64,000 nucleotides of DNA, taken from positions 124,001 to 188,000 of the forward strand of contig JAZGTN010000025.1 of the NCBI GenBank assembly GCA_037783415.1. Direction: 5' to 3'. Positions 10,352 through 21,380 of this stretch are shown here, one piece after another (positions within the stretch are counted from its first letter, which is position 1; every line of letters starts with the position of its first letter). Made by a program: the position numbers and the translations under genes. The notes beneath the pieces were generated by a model. The model was given only the letters and a program-made list of their open reading frames with translations, ran no database searches and was not told the origin of the DNA. Source of the stretch: Leptasterias polaris (lineage: Eukaryota; Echinodermata; Asteroidea; Forcipulatida; Asteriidae).

Positions 10352-10831
10352 GGGCGCACCACACCAAATAAGCCAGAATTAATGCGCCAAGCTACTTATC
10401 ATAATTTGTAAACCCACAACTTATTTTTAATTACAACGTTTTGGGGGTCATGCAATTAATAGATTGTGTAAATATAATAATCTATCACAACCTGGGGGTT
10501 CTGTGCTTCAACCTTTGAGGAGACTTGATAAATTTAGGCGTTAAAGTTGGCCCTATTTGAACGGGAAAGTGGAGAAGTGCTTCACGAAAACTGGCAGCAA
10601 GTCGGTTTTGGAAAAAAACAAATGTTCGCGTTTTTTTCTTCTGGGGTAGTTAGCAAAAATTCCAAACGGCTGACCTGGCAAAAATTGAAAAGAATTCTAA
10701 AGTTCAGTCGTCCGAAAATATGTTTGATCGGTTTTCAAGAGGCTGAGAGACTTACACGATTTTTTGAGTATTTTTGAATATTTATCATTTAGCATTGGTT
10801 CCTATGGGAGTTTATTTAGTGTGGTGCGCCC
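10352..10831. mobile_element. MITE 2, 480 bp, inserted in the right arm of MITE 1
   Basis: Ends GGGCGCACCACACCAAATAA and TTATTTAGTGTGGTGCGCCC are near-perfect inverted repeats. CTAT flanks it on both sides (10,348-10,351 and 10,832-10,835), giving a 4-bp target duplication. The frame at 10,547-10,777 inside it resembles nothing known. The interior is otherwise featureless. Confidence 0.8.
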
Positions 10832-10854
10832 CTATTTCTATGGTTTGTGGATAA

Positions 10855-10882
10855 GAGCGCCCTCTAGAGGGCTCTCTTAGGG
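10855..10882. repeat. Small palindrome
   Basis: GAGCGCCCTCTAGAGGGCTCTC, a ~10-bp-arm palindrome centred on CTAGAG. A related GAGGGCGCCCTC lies near 11,201. Confidence 0.5.
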
Positions 10883-13250
10883 TAAACAAAAACAAGGTGT
10901 TGTACCTTGACTTAAAACTAGCTTTGCTGCGTCCTTTCCCTCGGTGTGGTACCGTGGTTTAGCTTTTAATGTTCAGCAGGCTTGTGTGTGGGGGTGGTTG
11001 CAAAGTCCAGTCACGGTAAGTAACTTGAGCACGATATAGGCCTACTTCAAATTATAATTATTCGTGCATTTACAATTTGTACGTATTATAACTTTTGAAT
11101 ATGAAATGTAGATTAGGCTAGGTTTAGGTACTCTAGTAGTAGGCCTACTCCTAGAAGTAGAACTATTTATGACTATCCATATTGAGTTGAAATGTCTCTT
11201 TGAGGGCGCCCTCATCGGTGGAGACGAGTAGAGTGTGCACAATTGAATAGGCCGAATCGCCGATCTTACTTTCAGAGCTGGAATGTGTCGAGCAGGAACA
11301 TTGTTCATAAGTTGTTCACCTAGTTAGTATCTGAAAGTGAAACATCAGTTCTTATATTTGATGTGTATCTAAAATCAAGTCATTTGAACACAAATTTGTA
11401 CAGGTATCGTAGGACGCCCTGTATTCAGGGCGTCCCTGAAATCGAGGCAAATCTTTTACCTCTCTGCGCGCGATGTAAACAGTCCCTAGATTGATACCAT
11501 TTTTGTGGTTTGACTTGCCAAGCAAAGAGTCTCCTCTCATTTGACCAAAACTTAGAAACATGAAAGGCTCCACTGGTTAGTTGCACTTGTAAATGCAAAA
11601 AGTTGTGGTATTTTAGGCATTTCTGCAAGGTACAAAAATATGTCATACTGTCGGGGACTCGGGGCCATACAAAAAAAAATTCCCATCCAAAAAGTTTCAT
11701 CAAACACTTTTTCAATTCACAATTCACGATGATCAAATCATGTGACTGAACATTCTGCTGAGCATTCTGGGGGAAAAAATACAGAGGCTTAAAGAAGCCA
11801 CGTGCCTTATATCATTTTCTAATAATAGTCTGGATAATTTTTTTTGTAACACTCTATCATTTTTGTTATTAATATTAAAATTTAAACCTCAGCTTTGTGA
11901 TTCGATTATCACTGTTTATTTATATGCTTTATTATAAATGTTAAGAAACATAAAAAGACACAAAACTAAATAAAAATAAGATTTGAAAGCCAAGAATTAT
12001 TTACATTTTTTTGAAAAGTTTGAAGTTTTTGAAAAATACCATGGTTATTTTTAAAACTAAATAAAAAATAAGTTGAATAAAATGAAGAAAACTGCTGGCT
12101 ATAGAGTCATACACTAAGTCTCACAGAACACTTGTAGTCACTGCAGATGTTTCTTCCACGTATGGCTTCACCGGGACACCATACTTTCTTGTTTGCATCG
12201 AAAACAGGTCAAACTCAAAACAAATGGGACGCTATTGAAGGCATCGAAGATCGGTGCATGGTGTGAAAGTTTCAATGTCCATCACGTTTTAATATATGTT
12301 TGCATATTTCTTATAAACAAAAGAAGGTAATTAGGGCATCAGTTGATTATGGAATATTTATATATTTTTTCAATTCAAAGAAAAAGGCATTCATCGAAAA
12401 CCGGACAGGGGAGGATACATAAATCTCTGAAAAAGTTCATACCGAGCACGACTGACCCTGCCAATGGCTGAACACAACTGTAAATTCAGTACGAACTTTG
12501 CTGCCCCAGATAAGTTTACGTGACGTATGCATCCCGGTTGTTCACTTGGATTATGAATATTCATATATTGATAGTTTATGTTTAATGCTTAACATATTTT
12601 AATATTCATTTTTGATACAGGTACACCCATACCTTGAAAATTAGTTCACGTGTTCTAATAATGCCATGCGTCGCGGGAAACCTAAATTCCATATGGCAAT
12701 AGGAGCGTTCCATTATTGAGCAGGGGAGTGCATTGCGTACAGTACTACTGTGGCACGGTTCGCGGGTTAAAAATCACTTGATCTACATTGTACATTATAA
12801 AATAGTGTACATTGTGGAGGTCAAATTTTGTTGTTGAGAAACTCAATATTTGCTTTATATAGATGTTGAGCTAATCTTTTGAGAATGAAATAAAACACAT
12901 TTAAAAGTGAATGACAATATTTTTAGAAATCAAGAAGCTTCTTCTTCAAATGCTGTAAGATTTAATATTCTGAATTCATCATGAAATTATTTTTGTTAAA
13001 ATCACGAGCTAGTAAACAACAATTGTTAAGTTAAAACATGCTAATCAAAATCTAACTTTACTCTTATTTGGCGATGCAAACGTGACGTTAAGTTCAAAGT
13101 CGGATTATATTTCTAGCACACAGAACACGAAATATGTCTTCAGTTAATTTCTTATCAATTTTTTTAACTGGATGGAGGTCTTTAAGAAACTTCAAAAGCA
13201 CATTTATGTTCACATTTATGCACGTATTTGCAGGACAAACAGGCATTTAT
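10883..13250. other. Gene-poor region, little recognised
   Basis: A 10-bp-arm hairpin GGACGCCCTG..CAGGGCGTCC lies at 11,412-11,435. The overlapping minus-strand frames at 11,352-11,736 have no recognisable family. 11,750-13,250 is AT-rich with repeated AATATTCAT words and no supported gene. Confidence 0.4.
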
Positions 13251-13264
13251 GTTCCATCGAGTAT

Positions 13265-13826
13265 TTAGTTTTGCCAGAGATGTTGACGAGTTTGTAGTTG
13301 TTCCTTTGTAGCGTCTCCTCTCACAAAGCTGAGCAGAACATAAGTTCCTGGATAAATGAGCCGTTGTTTACCCGCAACGTCGTACTCCTGTACACGGCGA
13401 TGATTTCGCAGTGAAACACAAAGGGTTCGTGGTATAATGTAAGAGCAATTTCCAACCTCGTCGATGCGTTGCATCCAAAGATCTCCAAATTGAGAAGATA
13501 CGTAGGACACTGTTCTTTTGGAAGCGGCATTCTTTTCCTGTTTTTCCAACACCAAAGATGGCATCACATTCATCTGATTGTATGTCTCTTCTGATTGTTA
13601 TTCGCGGTGATTCTTTTCTTACACACTTTAAAGCTTGTTTAATGTCTGCCAGCAAACGGTGGACTATAAGTTGTTGTCGTTCTTGAAGAGAATCGTTAGA
13701 TGGGCAATTTGCTGGTAAGCCTACAGGATTAAAATCAACTATTTTATTCTTTGGTAGCCACTCGTTGTATTGTTTAGACCAGCCAGGATATGTGACATAT
13801 ACTTGAGTGTCCTCCTCTTCCAAAAT
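13265..13826 (-). CDS. Chromo-barrel/Tudor-knot-like exon, partly frameshifted downstream
   Basis: On the minus strand an exon appears to start at 13,826 after TTTAAAATTGCAG. It opens in phase 0 with ILEEEDTQVYVTYPGWSKQ and continues YNEWLPKNKIVDF. This matches the second half of chromo-barrel domains (Y-x-I-H-Y-x-G-W-x-K-x-x-D-E-W-V-P, as in MRG15/MSL3), which bind methylated histone tails (established for the family). The first half would be in an upstream exon not found here. After ~100 residues the reading becomes doubtful near 13,560, where GGTGTT could be a donor and three frames stay open to 13,265. It could be a real gene exon or part of a domesticated or transposon gene. Confidence 0.45.
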
Positions 13827-13849
13827 CTGCAATTTTAAAAAACCACACA

Positions 13850-14161
13850 TGCAGCGTTGTAGCCACGCCGGTCGGCATTAACCGGCATTTGCTATTGCCG
13901 ACCGCCACACAGACTAGATGAACATCCTACCGACCGGCACAAAATGCAACAAAGTTACAATAAAATGAACTACCTCTTTTACACAGTCAATCGCTTGTTC
14001 AGTTTGAACGGTAAACTTGTTTTTCCCCAGTTGTCAATGATTAAATAAAACACATTTTCAACCCAAAGGAAGCCAACAGTTGGATGTCCTTTTCTTTAAT
14101 GTTAGCCCCAGACAGCTGGACACTCGCTATCCAGACATGTCAGGGAGAATGATTGACCCTC
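13850..14161. other. Spacer with CCGGTCGG-type inverted words
   Basis: GCCGGTCGGCATTAACCGGC and GCCGACCGCC near 13,868-13,908 form overlapping small inverted repeats. Related GACCGGCAC words recur at 13,930-13,940 and at 51,680-51,760, suggesting a dispersed GC-rich repeat. Confidence 0.4.
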
Positions 14162-14528
14162 CAATAAGCCATTTGCGAGTTACATTTGAATAATGTCTGG
14201 TACAATGACTTGTTTAGTCACAAGTTACCGCTTAAATTTGAATTCCTCAGACTATCGAGACAGTTGCTATGTCACATGATTAGGGGCAAGCTTTTGTATA
14301 GCAACCTCCAGATGAGCAAACCCTGGTACCATTATGCCATACACATCCATTCAGAATTGTGTATGGGTGTTCACCGTCTCTTACGTAACTAAGCAAAAGC
14401 TTGCCCCTAATCATGTGACATAGCAACTGTCTCGATAGTCTGAGGAATTCAAATTTAAGCGGTAACTTGTGACTAAACAAGTCATTGTACCAGACATTAT
14501 TCAAATGTAACTCGCAAATGGCTTATTG
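14162..14528. mobile_element. Perfect long palindrome (foldback MITE), 135-bp arms
   Basis: Arms 14,162-14,296 and 14,394-14,528 are exact reverse complements as far as I can read, separated by 97 bp. Terminal bases are CAATAAGCCATTTGCG. The spacer itself contains CCATACACA..TGTGTATGG, so a two-level cruciform is possible. Identical 37-residue frames on opposite strands are a by-product of the symmetry. No clear target duplication was found (GACCC is near both ends). Confidence 0.9.
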
Positions 14529-14544
14529 AGACCCAATTACTCTT

Positions 14545-14700
14545 ATCTATAATCCTCTGCAGTTTGTTACACAATTGTTTTAGTTTGCAATACTCTTGCT
14601 TCACTCAAAAGACAAGCCGTGCTGCAGTGTCTTTGTAGCTAATCCTCTACAGTTGTTATACAATTGTTTTACTTTGTAATACTCTTGCTTTACTCCAAAC
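14545..14700 (+). repeat. Tandem duplication, ~95 bp unit
   Basis: TAATCCTCTGCAGTTTGTTAC..ACTCTTGCTT is repeated with changes as TAATCCTCTACAGTTGTTAT..ACTCTTGCTT. Confidence 0.7.
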
Positions 14701-15374
14701 TGAGCCACGTGAGCGGTGTCTGTGTGGTGTTGTGACCTGGTTTTGTGACTCTTCGGAGTGGGTTTCGTGTTCTTTTAAACCTGGAAAGTGTGTTGACATC
14801 TGCTGGCTTTTAGATTTAATGTTTGTTTTTGAATAAGATATGATTTATTAACATTTTATTCATGCAAATTGTTCCATCGGGTTTACCACCCATGGGGAAA
14901 CCCCAGGCCAATTTTCAAAATAGTATTTTTTTGTAAATTGCTTTTTTCAGAGTACAACTAATAGTTTATTTATAGCCTTCAGGCCTTTGTTAAAATAACA
15001 TGTTTGGCCTTTGTGCTCTATCTACTGGCTTTGGAGCCCTCCAAAATTTTGTTTGCTCCAAGACCAAAGTGGCCTTGCCCTAAAAATGTTGAAGCCTATT
15101 GAAACTGTAATGAAGATTTAAATAACAGATTTACATACCTTAAAATGCATTACAAAAATCATGTCTCAGAAAACCCATACAAATCCATTTTTAAAGCAGT
15201 AAAATTCAAAGCTTCGCTCTATTTTGATTGTAAATTAGCCGGCACTCAAAAAGTTCTAGCTACAACCCTGCACACATGCTTTAGTAGGATCATAGCCTAC
15301 TTTTAGTAAATACTTACACACAGTGATAGAATTGTTGAACTGAATTAGACCAAAATTCCAGAAACTCTATTCTC
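14701..15374. other. Spacer, nothing recognised
   Basis: No gene or strong repeat supported. TTAGCCGGCACTC near 15,236 echoes the GC-rich repeat at 13,870. Confidence 0.35.
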
Positions 15375-15382
15375 TTGTCTAA

Positions 15383-15444
15383 GTCTAGACTTGTTGACAA
15401 GTCGTTAATGATGGTCTAGACTTGTTGACAAGTCGTTAATGATG
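15383..15444 (+). repeat. 31-bp exact tandem duplication
   Basis: GTCTAGACTTGTTGACAAGT-type unit present twice back to back (15,383 and 15,414). Each unit contains the palindrome ACTTGTTGACAAGT. Confidence 0.9.
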
Positions 15445-15939
15445 GTCGCGGTGAGTCGAGTCGCGTGTGGTGTTGCAGCCTATAAAGAATGCTCTCGCGA
15501 GATCACTGCTCTCGCGCGAAGTTGCTGGCTGCTGACTCTTCGTCATTAACGACTTGTGAAACCCGCCGGCGGTACATATTCATTTATTCATGTACAGACA
15601 CAGTGTACATTACGGTCGCTGTAGCGACGATCATGAAGACGAGTCCATTTTATTTGAGGGTAGTACTAATTTTAGTTACTGTAAATGTACTGAATGCTTG
15701 CGCTTGAGACATCTGTGGGTGTGTTTTGTGGGTGTTAACTCCTTCATTAGTTTAGTAACTAAAGAAATAAAGTAAACTTATCTTAAACTGCATTATTATA
15801 ATAATTGTTTAAGATGTGTGTTTTGCCTCATAAAAATAAATATGCCTACCGTGAATAGTTACTGATACGCTCCAATCATTTAACCCGATGTGTTCTACAG
15901 TGATTGTGTGTATTAAGTGTGTATAAACAACGGACACGG

Positions 15940-16080
15940 AAACCAGTCAACTCGCCCCCTAGCAAAGTCGCCAATTAAAAAAAAGAACATGTACAAAGTC
16001 ACCAACTACAAATTCGCCCCTAGCAAAGTCGCCCCCTGACAACAAACTCGTCCCCTCTCATAGTCGCCCCTCACAACGGA
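15940..16080 (+). repeat. Degenerate short repeat (CTAGCAAAGTCGCC)
   Basis: Three to five copies of a CGCCCCTAGCAAAGTCGCCC-like word with A-rich spacers. It leads into the 21-bp minisatellite. Confidence 0.6.
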
Positions 16081-16119
16081 ATTTAACAAATTTGTGTGAT
16101 TGGACTTCAGGGCTTCGAA

Positions 16120-16600
16120 AGCTATCTTAACGGAACGAAAGAGGAATTTTGGGGAACGAAAGAGAAATTTTGGGGAACGAAAGAGGAATTTTTGGGAACG
16201 AAAGAGGAATTTTGGGGAACGAAATCTCATTGCGAAGGAACGGGAGCGTATATTTAGGGAACGGGAGCGTATATTTAGGGAACGGGAGCGTATATTTAGG
16301 GAACGAAAGCATATTTCGGACGAATGAAAGTATATTTCGGGCAACTAATTCAAAGTCGTATTTTGATGAAACGAAAGCTTGTTTTTAGGGAAAGAAATCT
16401 CCTTTCGGTGGAAAAAATTAATTTTTATTGAACGAAAGCATATTTTGAGCGAACAAAATTATATTTTGTGCGAACAAAATCATATTTCGAGGAAACGAAT
16501 GCGTATCTTTCAGGGAACAAACGCGTATTTCTGGGTAACAAAATTGTATTTCGGGGGAAAGAAGGCGTGTTCGAGTGAACAAAAACGTATTTTCTAGGAA
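16120..16600 (+). repeat. 21-24-bp minisatellite, increasingly diverged
   Basis: The unit GGAACGAAAGAGGAATTTTGG is near-exact for about four copies from 16,135. It then becomes GGAACGGGAGCGTATATTTA (three near-exact copies) and drifts to GAACAAAATCATATTTCGA by 16,600. Because 21 is a multiple of three, several frames stay open on both strands (repeats of ERKRNFG and FRSPKFL). I do not regard these as proteins. Confidence 0.9.
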
Positions 16601-17534
16601 AAATCTATTTTGCTACCTAGAAAAACACAAGTTTGTTTACAAATTTAAAAAAATATAATTTTATGTGACAAAATTATAATATTTTGAGGAAACGAAATGA
16701 CTTTGTTGGAATTTTGTGTGTCGAGAGATGGAAAAAAATTAAGAGATTTTTTTTTTTCACATTTTAATTTGTAATTTATTTTTCACCTGTTCCTTCAGGG
16801 GCTCTGGTTTTTTGTGTGTTTTTTTTTTTTTTTGGGGGGGGTTTGTTTTTGTCTCACAAATTGTTTAACGTCAATATAAGAGTGGTATTCCTATTTATTG
16901 ACATAAATCTTATTTAATTTCCAAATCGGGGGAAGGAACGACACCGAACATTGAAACGTAACGATTTTAAAACAGCGGATTCGATCAGCGAGGTTTACCG
17001 ACTAACAAACTCGCAATGACAAGGTACATGTAGTTGGTGGTCTGGCTCCCTACCCCTCCCACATGTTCATGAGCTTCCAGGTACAGCTATCTCTTGGCAT
17101 GGCTAGGGTATAGGGGGTTTCCGTCGTGCTGAGCCCCGCCGAGAGAAACTCTGCGCGTCATGGCATGCATGCAGCTACACGATTTGCCCCGTGTGTTACG
17201 TACGTCTCCCCACACGCTGTACACTGTCAAACACGCTTCCGTTGCTCGGACTCTCGGAAATAAAATCTTACGTTCGATTTTTTGTAATTATTTACAAGTT
17301 TTAGTGAAGTTGTACCCATAATTTGAATATACGTATTTTCTTGTGTCAAAATATTCATGAACACAATCACTCTCACCACTCAGTGTTTGGTTTTGATCGT
17401 GCATGATCAAAGCATCAAAGCAACATAAAACTCCATCCAGTACAGGATTTGATGTTTAATATTCATCTACAGTTTGAATATTCATAGATATAACGAAATT
17501 GACCAATCAGATGCGTCCGTACGAAATCGGCTGA
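16601..17534. other. Interior of the inverted-repeat element
   Basis: Poly-T and poly-G runs at 16,747-16,846. The rest is unremarkable, with AATATTCAT words near 17,345-17,480. Confidence 0.4.
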
Positions 17535-17710
17535 AGTGGCCATAGGCCGTGCACAAACCGCCAGCGGGTTTCACAAGTCGGTAAATGTGACCAGTCTTGA
17601 GAGCAGTAATCTCGCACAGAGCAGCCCTCTCGCGGGATATTGGCGAGAAAGCCGTTCCGCTATCACCGCGACAACAGACATTTAACGACTTGTCCACAAG
17701 TCTAGTCTAA

Positions 17711-18310
17711 GTCTAATATTCACTCACACATGGAATGAATACATGTAGTGTGCTAAGTACACACTAGGGTAGCCTAGGTACATGTAGTACTACTACGTGT
17801 ATTAACGTTAAAGAGATTAATTTATGTTTTTTGTGTAAATAAATCTACTCCTCTATTTCCCAAACCCACACTTCACATTATCAGTACTACCCGTATATAA
17901 ATAGAACCGCCCACAACGTCACACGTACGCTCGAAAAAGCAACTTTCGTTCTTCGTGTCATATGCCTAATATTTTAGCTATTTTTTACACATACCTCGAG
18001 TTCAAACAGTTCTCCTTCTTTCCAAGAGCGTTCTATGCGACCTCTTCTGGCAAGAAACTTTCTGGATATGTGAAGATTGTTCAGATTTTTTGTAAAAATT
18101 GTGTGGTTTTACCGAACATTTTCGCCGAAGGGGTCCGATTACAGATCCATGAGACATAATAAGCGAGAAAGATGGAGTTTGGGGGTGGGGTCTAAACTTG
18201 TTAGCAATCTGATTGGCTCATATATTCCCGGATGACAGCAATCAATAAATAATTGGCGCCCTCTGTAGCTTACAAAAATGAGACGTTCAACTCAATATGT
18301 CTATGAGGTT
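17711..18310. other. Spacer, nothing recognised
   Basis: No supported gene. CGTACGCTCGAAAAAGCAAC near 17,925 and TATATAAATAGAACC near 17,894 look promoter-like, but no following gene was found. Confidence 0.3.
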
Positions 18311-18334
18311 CGTTCCGCTATCGTCTCCATTGGC

Positions 18335-18485
18335 ATTGTTGGGCGCAAACTTCAATCCTCGCGCAAACTTCAGCCTCCGCTGAACGCACAAACTTGATGG
18401 CACAAACTAAATTTGCGTGCGCAGGTTTAAGCCTGCGCACCAGATATTCCACGCAAATTTCAGGCCCTGCGCAAATTTGGTGCTG
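18335..18485 (+). repeat. GCGCAAACTTCA-type short repeat with a hairpin
   Basis: Several copies of a GCGCAAACTTCA/GCGCAAATTT word. GCGCAGG TTTAAG CCTGCGC near 18,419-18,438 is a perfect 7-bp-stem hairpin. Confidence 0.55.
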
Positions 18486-18954
18486 TTGCATGTAGTTCAT
18501 GTTGTCAAAGCAGATCAGCAGTATTAGACTTGACACAGTCTGCTATTGGTATTAACGCAACGCCAAATGTTGTTAGATTTTACAAGTCTGGGGGACTGTT
18601 TCAATAAACAATAAATGTTGACAGTCAATTTTCAACATCACTGGATGCTGTGCACCTTTTGCGATGTATAATCAGTTCACATAAAGATATAATTTTTAGC
18701 TTACCAACATTTTTCTTTAAACCTACATGTAGTTATAAACCTATAATTTTAATATATTTAAGGGAATGAATACGTCTGGTAATTACTTCAAAAATTAATT
18801 GAGATAGTGCACTGCATGCAGCTGTTGACAGTGATTGTGATGATTTCTTTATTCTTTTTTTCATATTGGCCATGTCATCAAAAATAAATAAAAAAATACA
18901 AAATAAACATAAAAACCGTCCTCCCTTTCCACCCCCCGAAAAAAAAGGACGATC
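18486..18954. other. Spacer, nothing recognised
   Basis: A-rich stretch near 18,880-18,955. No supported gene. Confidence 0.35.
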
Positions 18955-19065
18955 AACAATTTTTTTTGTCCAGACTAGTCACCAGATTTGCAAAATTTTT
19001 ACCACTTTCAAAAATCATGACACAAATTCTAAGAACACGGATTTGATTTTCATGGGGCCGAAATA

Positions 19066-20120
19066 AGATTCAAAATAAGATTCAAAATATTTATTGTCAT
19101 GATAAAAAGCATGAAATTTGTTTTCCCTGTGTATAAGGAGAATCCAATACAAGTAAAGGCATAAAAACAATAGACAACAAGAGTACAAATTTACAAAATT
19201 ACAGTAATAAAAAGGGGGATAATACAGATCATAAAATACACAAAAATTTACAACAAATTTTTAAAATGCACCACGTTATCTCGACCAACTACTGTTAAAA
19301 AGGTTAATTGCGCTAGGTAGAAACGAATTCTTAAATCTGTTGGTCTTGAGACATAGTTGTCGGACCCTGCCTGAGTGATTCTGAAAAATTTGATGGTTAA
19401 GAGGGTGGGTTGGGTCACAAAGTATCTTATTAAACTGAGTCATAATGTAATCTTCCATGATTTCTTGCATGCTCTTAGTGTCTGCTCCAATAATCCTGCT
19501 AGCCTTTTTGGTGATGCGCTGGAGTTTCTTACAATTTGCTTGGGAGAGTGAATTATACCAACAAAAAAACCAGAAACTTAAGATAGATTGGATTGTACTC
19601 TGATAAAAAAGTTTAAGAATATAATTGGTGTTTACGTTAAACGATTTCAGTTTTCTTAAAAATTTCTTGGACAACCTCAACAGATTCCTTATTGATTTCT
19701 ACAGGTTCAACAGTGTAAGAAGTTTTATACGGAAATCAAATATAATTTCTTTAGTTTTTTGACATTCAGTATTAGATGGTTTCTTTCACACCAGTCAAGA
19801 AAATTTGTAATTTCATTTCTATACCCAACTTCATCATTATTGGTGATAAGCCCTGTCAGGGCTGTGTCGTGTGCATATTTGGTTATATAACACATTGGCC
19901 GTTCTCTAGATGGAAGTCACTCGTATACAGAGAAAACAATAGTGGTGACAGGACACAGCCTTGACCTGTGCTTATGTGAGTAATGTCAGAAAAGGTTTTC
20001 GCAAATCTGACCCTTTGTGACCTACATTTTAAAAAGTCACTGATCCATAGGGCAAGATGTGGGTTAATATTCATATTTAGCATTTTACTTAAAAGCACAT
20101 GAGGTTTAATGGTGTTCAAT
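19066..20120 (-). pseudogene. Non-LTR retrotransposon RT domain to 3' tail, inactivated
   Basis: Read on the minus strand. 20,119-19,883 encodes RT motifs including LWISDFLKCRSQRVRF and GQGCVLSPLLFSLYTSDF. The catalytic box follows in another frame at about 19,877-19,866 as Y-A-H-D, where active enzymes have Y-A-D-D. This is followed by TALTGLITNNDEVGYRNE and FLDWCERNHLILNVKK. After another frame change 19,680-19,276 gives the C-terminus, with LFYQSTIQSILSFWFF, KKASRIIG, DPTHPLN and NSFLPSAINLFN. The 3' tail is a duplicated AAGATTCAAAAT near 19,066-19,090. The C-terminal style resembles Rex/Jockey-type elements, but I am not sure of the clade. The lost catalytic Asp and frameshifts make it dead. 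Confidence 0.85.
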
Positions 20121-20227
20121 GAATCAATGAATCAATGAATAAAGTACGCACATAAGTTTTAGGTTTGTCAAGATGTTCATTTAGTATTATGCAATAATGT
20201 AGCTAAGGCATCTGATACACCACGTTT

Positions 20228-21380
20228 CATAACAATCAAAACATTATTCATTCATAACAATCAAAACATTATTCATTCATAACAATCAAAACATTATTGA
20301 GAAAATATTTTGAAGAAAAAAAGACAAAAACTTACTGGAGACTGACCAACCGTTTATACGTAGTAACATCACGACCAATCAGCGTAAAACCAAATGCCGC
20401 TTGCTGACGCATTGCCACAAGCATGACAAGCTGAGCACAATCACAGATTATTTAGAAAAAAAACAATTTATAGATTGAGCGGGGCAATTCCAGCATGACT
20501 GACATTACGTTTTTTACTAATTTTGAATATCAAATCAGCTCTGATGTCTAAATAATTAGAGCCATCTGAACCATGTTTGGCATGGGGGATACTAGGACCT
20601 GAATACACAATACAGCATTGAAACTTTGAAATTTCAAGTTCAGCTTTTCCGACAAGGGGGGTTGTTTACTGCCTTGACTGACATTACAAAAAGCGATGCA
20701 ACCCCAAAATGTGTTTTTAAAATTTCTCTTCAAGATCTAAATTCCTATGAACATTATAACTAATAGGGTAACTAACACATGTAGTACCATGGGAAAAAAC
20801 TCTTTATGACTTTTTTGACAATGTGCAATTTAACTTCAGTGAAAAAAATTTCAGTGACAAAAATTTGACTCCCATAAATGGCCGACCGTGTTAGTTCACG
20901 ATGTAAAAGGAAAACCACGCAATTTCGAGGCATATTTGTGTGGATCATTGTATTCTACTTTTAAAACATCTTTCTAACCATATACGCATCTCATAACAAA
21001 CTGTTACAAATGCTTTTTATAGACCAACTTGTCCAATCCAAGGCAACGTGTCCCTTTAAGTGGAATTGCCCAGCGCGCATTCTGATATGCTGAATATAAC
21101 TCTATGTGCAGATCCCGCAAACAAGAATTTTGCAAGTTTGTTAAATACATGAACTGCGCGCATAAAGAGGAACGCCACGCCTTTTACAGCGATTTTGGTT
21201 TAAGCTGATTGGTCGAGAAATTACGCTGATTGGTCGAGAAGTGCGGGTAATAAAGTGCGGGATTTAAAACCTCAACCATCATCTGTCTATGCTTCACAAG
21301 CCTCGCTCAGTCTCTAGTAAGTTTTTGTATTTTTTTCTTCAAAATATTTTCTCAATTATGTTTTGAGTGTTATGAATGGA
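20228..21380. mobile_element. Inner TIR element, ~1.15 kb, with triplicated left end
   Basis: The left end 20,270-20,347 and right end 21,306-21,380 are inverted: TTGAGAAAATATTTTGAAGA and CTTACTNGAGACTGA pair with their complements. A 25-bp terminal unit beginning CATAACAATCAAAACATTAT is present three times at 20,228, 20,253 and 20,278 on the left but once on the right. The interior has no transposase. Short words such as CTGATTGGTCGAGAA repeat near 21,197-21,240. Confidence 0.8.

Larger units (their letters stand above)
9563..10841. mobile_element. MITE 1, split by MITE 2 and a retrotransposon tail; 9-bp target duplication
   Basis: The left arm has AGAAATAGAACCCGGAGAAC near 9570-9590 and an ACGCGTGTATGGCAAAAT block near 9665-9683. 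The right arm has the complements at 10,250-10,350. The direct repeat GGTTTGTGG occurs at 9554-9562 and 10,842-10,850, as expected of a 9-bp (or 8-bp) target duplication. If MITE 2 and one CTAT are removed, the right arm reads GGGTTCTATTTCT, the exact complement of the left arm. An 8-9 bp duplication suits hAT or Mutator-type transposition (inference). Confidence 0.75.
15375..17710. mobile_element. Inverted-repeat element, 2.3 kb, degenerate ~200-bp arms
   Basis: Left arm 15,375-15,580 and right arm ~17,535-17,707 share inverted blocks: TCTAGACTTGT..ACAAGTCG, GTCGCGGTGA, CTCTCGCGAGA, ACTGCTCTC and CGACTTGTGAAACCCGC. TCTAAG occurs just outside both ends and could be a target duplication. The interior holds no transposase, only a minisatellite. 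Confidence 0.7.

Noticed and set aside
14186..14504. Identical genes on opposite strands
   Set aside because: Consequence of the perfect palindrome; the frames lie in mirrored arms.
16100..16390. Repetitive protein (ERKRNFG or FRSPKFL repeats)
   Set aside because: The 21-bp period keeps several frames open on both strands at once; no start context, no conservation signal.
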